Assembly (NCBI RefSeq): GCF_048751585.1
Contig: NZ_JAZHOB010000006.1
Coordinates: 62,001 to 126,000, forward strand
Direction of reading: 5' to 3'
Length of the DNA: 64,000 nt
DNA from: G025836975 sp048751585
GTDB taxonomy: Bacteria; Pseudomonadota; Gammaproteobacteria; Burkholderiales; Burkholderiaceae_B
A model generated the notes under the pieces. It did no database searches. It saw only the letters and a list, made by a program, of their open reading frames with translations, and had not been told where the DNA came from. Made by a program: the position numbers and the translations under genes. Positions 7,331 through 16,389 of the stretch are shown here, piece by piece. Numbering within the stretch: the first letter of the stretch is position 1; the number at the start of each line of letters is the position of its first letter.

Positions 7331-9263
7331 TGACCGTTTTCGCATCCGCCCAGGGGCGCCCAAGCAGCGCGGCGACGCCTTCATCAGCCAGGTGCTGCGC
7401 CAGACGAGCAAAGCGGGCGCAAAAGTTGCCAAGGCGGGCAACCGTCCTGGTGCTCGGCTGGGGCGTGGTCACGTTGCGGCGCGCTTTACCGGCGCGACAC
7501 TGACTGCGGGTTCCCGGCGCGTCACCATCAAAACCCGACTGGTCAATCTCGCCAAGGCAGCCGCGCGTTCGACCGTCACGCATCTGCGTTATATCGAGCG
7601 CGAAGGCGTGGGCCGCGACGGCGAGCCGGGCAAAGCCTACGACCCCATGACCGACGATGCTGATTTGTCTGCCTTTGAGGAACGGGGCCGGAAGGATCGG
7701 CACCAATTCCGCTTCATCGTCTCGCCCGAGGACGCCGAACAGCTCGATGATCTGCGTACCTATACTCGCCACCTGATGGCACGCATGGAAGCCGACCTGG
7801 GCACCCGCCTTGAATGGGTAGCCGTCGATCACTGGAACACCGACAACCCGCACACCCACATCGTCCTTCGCGGAAAGGATGACACCGGCAAAGATCTCAT
7901 CATTTCCCGTGACTACATCGCCCAGGGTATGCGCGAACGGGCCTCGGAACTGGCAACTGAGTGGCTGGGGCCGCGTACTGAGTTGGAGATCCAGCGCAGC
8001 ATGACCCGCGAAGTCGATCAGGAGCGATGGACGGGGCTGGATCGCACCTTGCAGCGCGAGGCCGTGGAGGGTTTGGTGCGCACCGAACGGCTGGAGAGAG
8101 AACCCCGCCTGCAACGTCAACGCCTGTTACTGGTAGGCCGCCTGCAACGCTTACAGCGCATGGGACTGGCGAGCGAGATGCAGACCGGGGTCTGGACTGT
8201 CCATGCCGATGCGGAACCCACGCTGCGGGCGATGAGCGAGCGCGGCGACATCATCCGTACCATGCAGCGGGCCATGAGCGGTAAACAGCGCGACCTGACC
8301 GTGTTCCAGCCCGGCGAGGATGGCCGTTCCATCATTGGCCGCGTGGCTGGCAAAGGATTGGCCGACGAACTCTACGACAAGGGCTATCTGATCGTGGATG
8401 GCACCGATGGCAAAGCCCACTATGTTGCGCTGCCGCCGCGCACGGAACTGGAGCAGTACCCGACTGGCGCCGTGGTGGAAATCAAAGGTTCAAGCGCTCC
8501 ACGAGCCGCAGACAAGACCATCGCGGCAATGGCCGTTAATGGTATCTACCGAACCGATCATCACCTGGCGGTTGCCAAGGCCCAATCGCATCCCGGACGT
8601 GATCCGAGCGAGGAGGTCGAAGCTCATGTGCGACGGCTGGAAGCCCTGCGCCGCGCTGGCCTGGTGGAAAGGCAGGCCGAAGGCGTCTGGCACGTGCCGC
8701 AAGACTTGCCCGAGCGAGGCCGTCAGTATGACGCGCAGCGCCTGGGAGGCGGTGTGTCGGTGGAACTGAAATCGCATTTACCAATAGAGCGGCAGGCTCG
8801 CGTGTTCGGCGCTACGTGGCTGGATCAGCAATTGATTGGTGGCGGCAAGGGGCTGGGCGACATGGGCTTTGGCAGTGAGGTTAACGAGGCACTGCAACAG
8901 CGTGGCGATTTTCTGGCCGAACAGGGATTGGCTGAGAAGCGTGGGCAGCGGATCGTTCTGGCGCGCAACCTGCTGGCGACGCTGCGCAACCGCGAGCTGG
9001 CACGAACCGCGCAGGGCATTGCCGCCGATACTGGCCTGGAGCACCGTCCTGTCACGGATGGCCAGCGCGTGACCGGTATCTACCGACGCAGCGTCATGCT
9101 CGCCAGTGGGCGTTACGCGATGCTTGATGACGACATGGGGTTCAGCCTGGTGCCCTGGAAGCCGGTGATCGAGCAACGGCTGGGGCAGCAGCTTGCTGCG
9201 ACCATGCGCGGTAGTGGTGTGTCTTGGGACATTGGGCGGCATCGTGGATTGTCGGTGGAGTAG
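7314..9263 (+). CDS. VirD2-like relaxase with DUF3363
   Basis: A 649-residue relaxase that would nick the transfer origin and lead the strand into the recipient. The metal-binding motif is DHWNTDNPHTHIVLRG with His173, His180 and His182, and a candidate catalytic tyrosine is Tyr93 in THLRYIERE. The C-terminal two thirds is the DUF3363 extension, with duplicated RLE/RLQ-rich segments around residues 255-290 and 440-470. It matches the relaxase of Tn4371-like elements in size and gene order. Start: ATG after GGGGG at 7305. The next expected backbone genes (traR, traG) do not follow, so the accessory region begins here. Confidence 0.9.
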   Translation: MNRNDDDRFRIRPGAPKQRGDAFISQVLRQTSKAGAKVAKAGNRPGARLGRGHVAARFTGATLTAGSRRVTIKTRLVNLAKAAARSTVTHLRYIEREGVGRDGEPGKAYDPMTDDADLSAFEERGRKDRHQFRFIVSPEDAEQLDDLRTYTRHLMARMEADLGTRLEWVAVDHWNTDNPHTHIVLRGKDDTGKDLIISRDYIAQGMRERASELATEWLGPRTELEIQRSMTREVDQERWTGLDRTLQREAVEGLVRTERLEREPRLQRQRLLLVGRLQRLQRMGLASEMQTGVWTVHADAEPTLRAMSERGDIIRTMQRAMSGKQRDLTVFQPGEDGRSIIGRVAGKGLADELYDKGYLIVDGTDGKAHYVALPPRTELEQYPTGAVVEIKGSSAPRAADKTIAAMAVNGIYRTDHHLAVAKAQSHPGRDPSEEVEAHVRRLEALRRAGLVERQAEGVWHVPQDLPERGRQYDAQRLGGGVSVELKSHLPIERQARVFGATWLDQQLIGGGKGLGDMGFGSEVNEALQQRGDFLAEQGLAEKRGQRIVLARNLLATLRNRELARTAQGIAADTGLEHRPVTDGQRVTGIYRRSVMLASGRYAMLDDDMGFSLVPWKPVIEQRLGQQLAATMRGSGVSWDIGRHRGLSVE

Positions 9264-9422
9264 CCTGGTGCACCACCATATCGCGAGGACATAGCCGAAA
9301 ACTGGGCTATGTTCATTTCCGACCGAAAACCTTACAAGGTCGCCCGGGACATACTTAATCACTACGGTTTGTCGATGAGCAGGATCTTTGTGGTGTCCCT
9401 GCAGGAGAAGTGCGGCGAGTGA
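9264..9422 (+). other. open in-frame tail after the relaxase stop
   Basis: After the relaxase stop (TAG, 9261-9263) the same frame stays open for 52 codons and ends at TGA 9420-9422. The peptide includes AENWAMFISDRKPYKVARDI, then a hydrophobic SMSRIFVVSL. It has no start codon of its own near the beginning, so it is either a remnant of a gene cut at the backbone-cargo junction or chance. I do not recognise it. The bases from here to 9491 hold nothing else. Confidence 0.3.
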
Positions 9423-9491
9423 GTCTAAGGGCCGCTGCATCCTGGCGTGGCTGTTAAATCAGGAATTGCGACCAATAGAAAACTACCTTAT

Positions 9492-9508
9492 AGTTGTCAC
9501 TGACAACT
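9492..9508. promoter_or_regulatory. palindromic operator before the MarR gene
   Basis: AGTTGTCA-C-TGACAACT is a perfect 8+8 palindrome ending 15 bases before the MarR start, overlapping its likely promoter. A weaker copy lies before the next gene. MarR proteins commonly repress their own gene through such sites, so autoregulation is likely. Confidence 0.7.
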
Positions 9509-9523
9509 TAATAGGAGATCGCC

Positions 9524-10018
9524 ATGTCTACCGGTGATTCACTGACACGTGATGCGAAGGACTTGCATGAAGCGCTTAACGATCTCATACGCGTCTATCA
9601 ATTTCGAGATCGCGGCCATATTTGTTGCTACGACGTGTCGGTAACGCAGTGCTATGCGTTGGAAACACTGGTCAAGCAAGGCTCGTTACGGCTTCAATCG
9701 CTAGCCGAAGAAATGTACCTAGATAAAAGTACAGCCAGTCGAGTTGTTAATGCTTTGGAGCGTAAGGGATATGTCGTTCGCGTTGAAGACGCTGAAGACC
9801 GCCGCGCTATCAGGGTCCAATCGACTGCAGCCGGCAAGGAACTTTACAGAGCGATCCGATCCGACTTGGTTGCAGAGGAGCGCACCATGATTGAAAACCT
9901 CTCCCCAGAAATGCGTCAAGCTTCGCTGACGCTGATCAGGCAGTTGGCACGGGCTGCGGAAGCGCGATGCGGTGCACGAGTTAATAGCTTACTTGACGCT
10001 GCCCCGGATCCGGCATGA
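9524..10018 (+). CDS. MarR-family transcriptional regulator
   Basis: A 164-residue winged-helix regulator. The core LRLQSLAEEMYLDKSTASRV, then VNALERKGYVVRVEDAEDRR, is the MarR recognition helix and wing, with the conserved Asp-Arg-Arg of the beta wing. The effector is unknown; Cys residues (a CC pair near residue 34, Cys43 and one near the C-terminus) could respond to thiol-active compounds such as trivalent arsenicals. It stands directly before three arsenic-related genes, and the palindrome upstream of it recurs before the first of them. Control of that operon is inferred. GGAG lies upstream of the ATG. Confidence 0.85.
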   Translation: MSTGDSLTRDAKDLHEALNDLIRVYQFRDRGHICCYDVSVTQCYALETLVKQGSLRLQSLAEEMYLDKSTASRVVNALERKGYVVRVEDAEDRRAIRVQSTAAGKELYRAIRSDLVAEERTMIENLSPEMRQASLTLIRQLARAAEARCGARVNSLLDAAPDPA

Positions 10019-10070
10019 CGAGTGCCTTACTGTTAGAGGTCATGTAATCAAGGCATTTTTTTGCGCTAAA

Positions 10071-10087
10071 AGTTGTCACTACCAACT
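10071..10087. promoter_or_regulatory. second copy of the MarR operator
   Basis: AGTTGTCA-C-TACCAACT matches the site before the MarR gene except for two bases in the right half. It lies 33 bases before the flavoprotein start, so the same regulator probably controls both transcripts. Confidence 0.6.
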
Positions 10088-10119
10088 TATGTATCGTTAA
10101 ATTCAATTAGGAGTATTTA

Positions 10120-11436
10120 ATGAGCCAAATCCAGTATCCCGTCGCAGTTATTGGCGCTGGTCCCATTGGGCTTGCTGCCGCAGCACATTTGTTGAGCAGG
10201 GGCCTTATCCCAATTGTTTTTGAAGCTGGCGAGAAGGCTGGCGCTAGCATCAATGAGTGGGGTCATGTAAAGATGTTTTCTCCGTGGCGCTTTAATATCG
10301 ACAACGAAGCGAAACGTTTATTGATGATGAATGGCTGGACGGAACCGCCACCCGACGTATATCCAACTGGGCACGAGTTGCTGGCTCAGTACATTCAACC
10401 CTTGTCTGAACTGCCTGAAATTAAGCCGTATTTGCATTTGAACAGCCGTGTTGTAGCGGTAAGCAAGGCGGAGCACGACGTCATGAAAACCCAAGGCCGT
10501 CACGCCGCTCCCTTTTTATTGCGTGTTGCTGACCCTGATGGAGAGCGCGACGTGCTGGCCAGTGCGGTGATCGATGCTTCCGGGACTTACGCGACACCTA
10601 ATTGGCTGGGGGCTAACGGCATTCCGGCTTTAGGCGAGAAAGATAATAGTGAATATATCGCTTACGGCATTCCTGATGTCCTGGGTAGTGCGCGTCAGCG
10701 CTATAGCAACCGGCGTGTCCTCGTGATAGGTGGGGGGCATTCTGCGTTTAATGCCCTGCAGGATCTTGTTGCGCTCGCAGAAGTATCCCCCGGCACTCGC
10801 GTGTTTTGGGCAATCCGAGGTACTTCGTTAGAACGCATCCTCGGAGGAGGTGAGAACGATCAACTGGAACAGCGGGGGAAGCTGGGTTTGAAGATACGTC
10901 AACTCGTGGCCGATGGTGCAATCGAGATTTATCAAGACATTAGGGTCAACGAGGTTGTTGCGTCGCCACAGGGGCTTGTCGTGCACAGTAAGGAACAGAA
11001 TCTGCCACCGATGGATGAAATCATCGTCGCCACTGGCTTTAGGCCCAACTTGCGACTACTGGGCGAGCTACGCCTGGCGCTCGACCCCGCGACCGGCAGC
11101 CCCGTTGCGCTGGCGCCCTTAATTGATCCCAATGAACACAGTTGCGGGACGGTTCGCCCTCATGGCGCCCAAGAATTGGGGCATCCCGACGAGGGGGTGT
11201 TCATTGTCGGCATGAAAAGCTATGGTAGGGCGCCTACGTTTCTGATGCTGACCGGTTACGAACAAGTGCGCTCGATCGCGGCTGCGTTGGCTGGCGATTG
11301 GGAGTCTGCGCAAAAATCCGAATTGATTCTGCCTGAAACCGGCGTGTGCAACACCGACTTTGCCAGTCCGGTTGCGCAACCCGCGTGTTGTCGGCCGGCG
11401 ACTGCTTGTGCCTCTTTAGGTGCTCAAGAACTATAA
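10120..11436 (+). CDS. FAD/NAD(P)-dependent oxidoreductase with Cys-rich tail
   Basis: A 438-residue flavoprotein. The FAD motif VIGAGPIGLAAAAHLL is at the N-terminus and a second dinucleotide motif VLVIGGGHSAFNAL is mid-chain, as in flavin monooxygenases and thioredoxin-reductase-like enzymes. Homologous flavoproteins occur in arsenic-resistance clusters, but I know of no settled reaction. The last 30 residues carry Cys410, the pair Cys423-Cys424 and Cys430, spaced in a way that could bind As(III) or organoarsenicals. It heads a run with the ArsO-like gene (12 bases later) and an MFS gene. Start: ATG after AGGAG. Confidence 0.8.
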   Translation: MSQIQYPVAVIGAGPIGLAAAAHLLSRGLIPIVFEAGEKAGASINEWGHVKMFSPWRFNIDNEAKRLLMMNGWTEPPPDVYPTGHELLAQYIQPLSELPEIKPYLHLNSRVVAVSKAEHDVMKTQGRHAAPFLLRVADPDGERDVLASAVIDASGTYATPNWLGANGIPALGEKDNSEYIAYGIPDVLGSARQRYSNRRVLVIGGGHSAFNALQDLVALAEVSPGTRVFWAIRGTSLERILGGGENDQLEQRGKLGLKIRQLVADGAIEIYQDIRVNEVVASPQGLVVHSKEQNLPPMDEIIVATGFRPNLRLLGELRLALDPATGSPVALAPLIDPNEHSCGTVRPHGAQELGHPDEGVFIVGMKSYGRAPTFLMLTGYEQVRSIAAALAGDWESAQKSELILPETGVCNTDFASPVAQPACCRPATACASLGAQEL

Positions 11437-11448
11437 GGTATAACAACC

Positions 11449-12570
11449 ATGGCAGAGCAAAGTCATAAGCAAGAGGCGGGAAACATATTGACTGCTACTA
11501 ATGAGAAAACCTGTGATGTGCTTATCGTGGGTGGCGGTCAGTCTGCATTGGCTGGTGCCTACTTTCTAAGGCGTACCTCTTTAAGCGTGGTGCTTTTGGA
11601 TAGCGGCCATGCACCGGGCGGGGCATGGGTTCATGGTTGGAATTCCCTGCATCTATTTTCTCCTGCTCAGTGGAGTTCTCTACCGGGTTGGGGCATGCCG
11701 GTGGTAGACGGTTATCCGACACGCGATGACGTTGTTCGGTACCTGGCCCAGTACGAAAAGCGCTACGAATTTTCGATAGAGCGGCCAGTGTCGGTGACGG
11801 AAGTTCTCCGTGAAAATGGCGGCTTTATTGTGCATACGGATCGCGGCGTGTGGCGCGCGCGTGCGGTTATCAGTGCGACGGGCACCTGGAGCCACCCCTT
11901 TATTCCGGCCTACCCCAATCAAGCCTTTTATGCCGGATTGCAACTACATTCGGCGCACTACCGCAACGCAGCGCCATTTCGTGGCAAGAAGGTGCTCGTC
12001 ATAGGAGGCGGAAATTCGGGCGCGCAGATTCTAGCGGAGGTGTCATGTGTGGCCAAGACCACGTGGGTGACGCAGACTGAGCCGATCTTTCTGCCCGACG
12101 ATGTGGATGGTCGCGTATTGTTCGAAAGGGCAACCGCCAAATGGAAGGCACAGCAAGAAGGGCGCATATTGCAAGATCCGCCTGGTGGCTTAGGCGATGT
12201 GGTCATGGTGGAGCCCGTGAAAGCGGCGCGCGCCCGTGATGCACTCAAGGCGGTGCACCCATTTCGGGAATTCACGGACCGGGGTGTGATCTGGCAGGAT
12301 GGATCGCACACCACATTCGATGCGGTCATTTGGTGTACCGGATTTCGCCCGGCATTGCAGCATCTCAGATCGTTAGGCATTGTTGACGCAGATGGAAAAG
12401 TTGCTCTTTCTGGAACTCAATCAGTAGCGGTGCCGGGTTTATGGTTGGTGGGTTATGGCGAATGGACCGGTTTTGCTTCCGCGACCCTGGTCGGCGTCAT
12501 GCGTTACGCCAAAGCGACGATGCTTGAGGTCGCTGACGCTCTGCAAGATGAAACGCTTACACAACCGTGA
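11449..12570 (+). CDS. arsO: ArsO-like flavin-containing monooxygenase
   Basis: A 373-residue FAD and NAD(P)-binding monooxygenase. The N-terminal motif VLIVGGGQSALAGAYFLRR binds FAD, APGGAWVHGWNSLHLFSPAQ follows, and VLVIGGGNSGAQILAEV binds NAD(P)H. The C-terminal ATLVGVMRYAKAT matches the ArsO group, found in ars operons and thought to act on arsenicals; its substrate is not firmly known. It lies 12 bases after the Cys-tailed flavoprotein and 12 bases before the MFS gene, so the three are co-transcribed. The first 20 residues before the FAD motif are variable, and a later start is possible. Confidence 0.8.
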   Translation: MAEQSHKQEAGNILTATNEKTCDVLIVGGGQSALAGAYFLRRTSLSVVLLDSGHAPGGAWVHGWNSLHLFSPAQWSSLPGWGMPVVDGYPTRDDVVRYLAQYEKRYEFSIERPVSVTEVLRENGGFIVHTDRGVWRARAVISATGTWSHPFIPAYPNQAFYAGLQLHSAHYRNAAPFRGKKVLVIGGGNSGAQILAEVSCVAKTTWVTQTEPIFLPDDVDGRVLFERATAKWKAQQEGRILQDPPGGLGDVVMVEPVKAARARDALKAVHPFREFTDRGVIWQDGSHTTFDAVIWCTGFRPALQHLRSLGIVDADGKVALSGTQSVAVPGLWLVGYGEWTGFASATLVGVMRYAKATMLEVADALQDETLTQP

Positions 12571-12582
12571 AGTAAATGCGAC

Positions 12583-13845
12583 ATGTCTAATATTCAGGTC
12601 AATGCGCTGGGCGCATCATCCAGTTCTTCAGAAACTACCAACAGTCCGCGCGGGCTCATCATCGCCCTCGGAATAGGCCAAGTATGTGCATGGGGATCGT
12701 TGTACTACAGCTTTACCTTAATTGCCGAGGCGATGATGGCCGAGCTGGGTTGGTCTAAGACCGATGTGTACGGTGCCGCTACGATAGGTCTGGTGCTGGC
12801 GGGGTTTCTCGCCTATCCGGTTGGTATCGCCGTCGATAAAGGGTACGGCAGGGTGCTGATGGGCGGTGCGTCGCTCATGGCGGGAGTGCTGTTGGCCCTT
12901 TGGTCGCAGGTTAATAGTTTGATGACGTTTTATTTAATTATTGCAGGTATCGGCGGCTTGCAGGCGGCCGCGCTATACGAACCGGCGTTTGCTGTGATGG
13001 CTCGACGAGTCGGAGCGGGCGGCGCCCGAGCAGGCATTACTGCCATAACGCTGTGGGGCGGGTTCGCAAGTACTGTATTCATACCCCTTGTACAGTTCTT
13101 GTTGGACCATTGGGGATGGCGCGAGGCCCTGCTTGTGTTGGCGCTTATCAATGGGCTGGTTTGCTCAGTGGCACATTTCGGTTTTATTCGACCCGAGAAA
13201 GATGCTGTTCACTTTAATCAACACCACCACGAGAATCCACTTGCAACCGATAAGCAAGAGGTCAAGGCAGCGTTTCGAAAACCTGTCTTCTGGCTGTTGA
13301 TGCTGGCGCTTACCGCTTACGCCGGCGCGTTCACCGCGTTTACCTTTCACATGTATCCGTTGCTGCTCGAAGGGGGGCTATCGACCAGCAATGTGGTCTG
13401 GGCCATTGCTACCATAGGGCCCGCGCAAGTGGCGGGCCGGATCCTGATCAGTATCTATGGCTCCGGAACATCCATGCGGCGTATTGGAACCTTTGTCGTT
13501 GCGGTATTCCCCTTGGTGTTTATTGTTCTGGCGCTTCAGCCAACCAGCATGTGGATTTCCACAGCGGCATGCGTTCTATATGGCGCCAGCAACGGTATCT
13601 TTACCATCGTACGGGGGTTATTAGTACCTGAAATGCTCAGCCGTCGAGCCTACGGTGCAATTAATGGCTTATTGACCTTTCCCAGCACGCTGGCCAGAGC
13701 GTTCGCACCCGTAGCCGCTGCGTGGCTCTGGTCAAGCACAATGTCCTACGACGTTGTGCTGTGGGCTATTGCCGCTTGCGCTGCGGTGCTTGCCCTTAGT
13801 TTCTGGCTGGCGGCTTGGGCCAGCCGCTTCAAACCAATGCGTTAG
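12583..13845 (+). CDS. MFS transporter of the ArsO operon
   Basis: A 420-residue membrane protein with about 12 hydrophobic segments, of the major facilitator superfamily. It starts near GLIIALGIGQVCAWGSLYYS and carries the GYGRVLMGGA loop between segments 2 and 3. A central His-rich stretch (HFNQHHHENP) lies in the cytoplasmic loop between halves. By position it should export the product or substrate of the two flavoproteins, perhaps an organoarsenical or As(III); this is inference. It is not the ArsJ type, because no glyceraldehyde-phosphate dehydrogenase gene is beside it. Confidence 0.75.
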   Translation: MSNIQVNALGASSSSSETTNSPRGLIIALGIGQVCAWGSLYYSFTLIAEAMMAELGWSKTDVYGAATIGLVLAGFLAYPVGIAVDKGYGRVLMGGASLMAGVLLALWSQVNSLMTFYLIIAGIGGLQAAALYEPAFAVMARRVGAGGARAGITAITLWGGFASTVFIPLVQFLLDHWGWREALLVLALINGLVCSVAHFGFIRPEKDAVHFNQHHHENPLATDKQEVKAAFRKPVFWLLMLALTAYAGAFTAFTFHMYPLLLEGGLSTSNVVWAIATIGPAQVAGRILISIYGSGTSMRRIGTFVVAVFPLVFIVLALQPTSMWISTAACVLYGASNGIFTIVRGLLVPEMLSRRAYGAINGLLTFPSTLARAFAPVAAAWLWSSTMSYDVVLWAIAACAAVLALSFWLAAWASRFKPMR

Positions 13846-13867
13846 CCATGAACCAATCCAGGGTTGA

Positions 13868-15151
13868 TCATCCGCCCAGACGCACGGCGAGTGCTGCCAA
13901 GGTAACGAGCAATACGGGTAACGTCAGAATGATACCTACTTTGAAGTAGTATCCCCACGTGATGGTCATGCCCTTGCGCGACAGCACATGCAGCCATAAC
14001 AGGGTAGCCAAACTGCCGATGGGGGTGATCTTGGGGCCCAGGTCGCTGCCGATGACGTTGGCATAGATCATGGCTTCTTTCACCACGCCGGTTGCCTGAC
14101 TGGCGTCGATCGAAAGCGCCCCGACTAGCACGGTGGGCATATTGTTCATGATGGACGAGAGTAGGGCAGTCAGCACACCGGTGCCCAAGGTGGCCGCCCA
14201 CAGACCGTGACTGGCTAGGTAGTTGAGCAGACCAGCGATCATTTCAGTTAGTCCGGCATTGCGCAGGCCATAGACAACCAAATACATACCCAGAGAGAAG
14301 ATCACGATAGCCCAGGGTGCTTCCCGTACGACTTTGCGGACGCTTATCTTGTGTCCGCGCCCGGCCACAATAAGCAGTGCCAGTGCACCCAAGGCGGCGA
14401 TGGCACTCACTGGAATACCAAACCCTTCCAGGGTAAAAAAGCTGATCAGCAGCAGCCCAAGCACGACCCATCCCGCGCGAAAGGTCGCCAGGTCGCGAAT
14501 GGCTGCTTTGGGCTGTTTGAGCTGGCGGTCATCGTAATGATCTGGAATGCTGCGGCGAAAATACAGAAATAAAACCAGCAAAGTCGCCGCGACGGAAACA
14601 AAGTTGACCGGAACCATGACCGCTGCATAACGTGCAAAGCTGATGTCGAAGAAGTCAGCGGAAACGATGTTGACCAGGTTGGACACGATGAGCGGCAGGC
14701 TGGCTGTGTCGGCAATAAAACCGGCCGCCATGACAAAGGCTAGCGTGGCTGCGGGGCTGAATCCTAATGCCAAAAGCATGGCCATGACGATCGGCGTCAG
14801 GATCAAGGCGGCGCCGTCATTGGCAAAAAACGCCGATACCACGGCCCCAAGCAAGACGATCAAGACGAATAAACGGCGTCCGCTGCCACCACCCCATTTG
14901 GCAACATGCAGTGCTGTCCATTCGAAAAAGCCTGCTTCATCCAGAAGCAGGCTGATAATGATAATGGCCACAAACGTCGCCGTAGCATTCCAGACGATCT
15001 GCCAGACAACGGGTATGTCTCCGAAGCTGACTACGCCGAAAGCCAGCGCAAGCACTGCGCCGATGGAGGCGCTCCAGCCGATGTTCAGGCCTCGCGGTTG
15101 CCAAATAACCAGGACTATAGTGATAATAAAAATTGAGACTGCAGCAAGCAC
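13868..15151 (-). CDS. arsB: ArsB arsenite efflux pump
   Basis: A 427-residue, about 12-segment transporter of the ArsB/NhaD family that extrudes As(III) and Sb(III) across the inner membrane. Recognisable segments are WNATATFVAIIIISLLLDEA, FFANDGAALILTPIVMAMLL and SSIMNNMPTVLVGALSID, then IGSDLGPKITPIGSLATLLW. Full length for the family. No arsA ATPase gene is near, so it would work as a proton-coupled carrier. It is the last gene of the minus-strand arsR-arsC-arsC-arsB run, about 90 bases after the nearer arsC. It converges with the MFS gene, 22 bases apart. Confidence 0.95.
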   Translation of the reverse strand: MLAAVSIFIITIVLVIWQPRGLNIGWSASIGAVLALAFGVVSFGDIPVVWQIVWNATATFVAIIIISLLLDEAGFFEWTALHVAKWGGGSGRRLFVLIVLLGAVVSAFFANDGAALILTPIVMAMLLALGFSPAATLAFVMAAGFIADTASLPLIVSNLVNIVSADFFDISFARYAAVMVPVNFVSVAATLLVLFLYFRRSIPDHYDDRQLKQPKAAIRDLATFRAGWVVLGLLLISFFTLEGFGIPVSAIAALGALALLIVAGRGHKISVRKVVREAPWAIVIFSLGMYLVVYGLRNAGLTEMIAGLLNYLASHGLWAATLGTGVLTALLSSIMNNMPTVLVGALSIDASQATGVVKEAMIYANVIGSDLGPKITPIGSLATLLWLHVLSRKGMTITWGYYFKVGIILTLPVLLVTLAALAVRLGG

Positions 15152-15243
15152 GGTGGGGCTCTCTTTACGACAAAGGGGATAATGCCTCAGTGAAGGGCAT
15201 TGAAGATAAAAGTATCAATTCACAAACGCTTGCGGGTGATGGT

Positions 15244-15723
15244 TTAAGGAAAAAGATCACCAATGCGATCCAGTTCGGTCTTCAAGCGTGCCGGATCACT
15301 TTTCAGTTCAGTAAGCGGCAACGCCAGGAAGGCATCAATACGGCTACGCAAAATGCGATACGAGTGCTCGAACGCTGCATCAATCTCTTCGTCGGTGCCT
15401 GTTGCGTGGGCAGGATCTTCAACGCCCCAATGAGTGCGAATAACTTGCCCCAGGTATGCGGGGCAGGTTTCACCCGCAGCACTGGCGCAAACGGTCACTA
15501 CGACATCCGGCGTATGCGGCAGGTTATCCCAGGATTTGCTGAAGTAGCCCTCTGCTGAAATACCTTCGCGCGCGAGCAGCGCCAATGATCGGGGATGCAC
15601 CTGACCTGTAGGCCGGCTTCCGGCGCTCATGGCGCTCCAGCCAGCAGGGGCAAGGTGGTTGAAAGTGGCTTCAGCCAGGATAGAGCGACACGAGTTACCG
15701 GTGCACAAGAAAAGGACGTTCAT
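15244..15723 (-). CDS. arsC: arsenate reductase, LMW-phosphatase type (first copy)
   Basis: A 159-residue enzyme of the low-molecular-weight phosphatase fold. The P-loop is FLCTGNSCRS with nucleophile Cys7; the redox cysteines are Cys79 and Cys87 in VVTVCASAAGETCP. It reduces arsenate to arsenite, with the Cys relay usually recycled by thioredoxin. It shares the fold but only part of the sequence with its upstream neighbour (15811-16326), so these are two paralogues rather than a fresh duplication. Co-directional with arsR and arsB. Confidence 0.93.
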   Translation of the reverse strand: MNVLFLCTGNSCRSILAEATFNHLAPAGWSAMSAGSRPTGQVHPRSLALLAREGISAEGYFSKSWDNLPHTPDVVVTVCASAAGETCPAYLGQVIRTHWGVEDPAHATGTDEEIDAAFEHSYRILRSRIDAFLALPLTELKSDPARLKTELDRIGDLFP

Positions 15724-15810
15724 ATATACGGCGCAAAAGAGATTTAGGTGGGGGCTGACGAAAGATGCAGACCTGCGAAAGGAGCTGGCGCCGAAAGCGA
15801 CCGTAAGGAG

Positions 15811-16326
15811 CTAAGAAGTGGCGGTTTTCGTCGTTTGATTGCCCAGCGTATCGAGTTCGCGCTTGATGGCCACACGGTCTAGCGTGGCTAATGGCAGGCT
15901 ACTGAAGATCCTGATACGGTTCGCGATCTGACGAAAGATCTTGTCGAAATACGCACGCTTTTCTTGATCGGCGCCTTCAAAGGCCGATGGGTCCTCAAAA
16001 CCCCAGTGTGCGGTAATAGGTTGGCCGGGCCACAAAGGACATGTCTCGCCAGCCGCGCTATCGCATAGCGTAATCACAAAATCTAGCTGTGGCGCATCTG
16101 GCCGCGCGAACTCATCCCAGCTTTTGCTGCGTAAGTCATCAATCGGTAAACGAGTCGCCTGAAGGATTTCAAGCGTAAGGGGGTTTACATGAGCGCCGGG
16201 ATGGCTGCCAGCGCTGTACGCTCTAAATCGATCTTGACTGAAAGAATTGAGTAGCGCTTCCGCCATGATGCTGCGCGCGGAATTGCCTGTACATAGAAAG
16301 AGGGTGTTATAGACTTTATCGGACAT
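15811..16326 (-). CDS. arsC: arsenate reductase, LMW-phosphatase type (second copy)
   Basis: A 171-residue enzyme of the same fold as its neighbour. The P-loop LFLCTGNSARS has nucleophile Cys12, and VITLCDSAAGETCPLWPGQP carries Cys88 and Cys96. A HWGFEDPSAFEG segment is typical of this branch. It reduces arsenate in the cytosol, feeding arsenite to ArsB. It lies 63 bases after arsR in the same run. The P-loop Ser-Ala replaces the Ser-Cys of the other copy, so the thiol relay may differ. Confidence 0.93.
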   Translation of the reverse strand: MSDKVYNTLFLCTGNSARSIMAEALLNSFSQDRFRAYSAGSHPGAHVNPLTLEILQATRLPIDDLRSKSWDEFARPDAPQLDFVITLCDSAAGETCPLWPGQPITAHWGFEDPSAFEGADQEKRAYFDKIFRQIANRIRIFSSLPLATLDRVAIKRELDTLGNQTTKTATS

Positions 16327-16389
16327 GATAGGACTTCCACTGTTAAATGAAGTAGCCCGCTGGCTCTAAGGAACCGGTGGCAATATTTA

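Noticed and set aside
6702..8120. A 472-codon open frame on the minus strand across traF and the relaxase gene
   Set aside because: It lies antisense to well-recognised genes, has no ribosome site or known domain, and reflects the GC-rich codon pattern of the real genes.
12583..13845. Assignment of the MFS gene as arsJ
   Set aside because: ArsJ normally accompanies a glyceraldehyde-3-phosphate dehydrogenase gene, and none is here.
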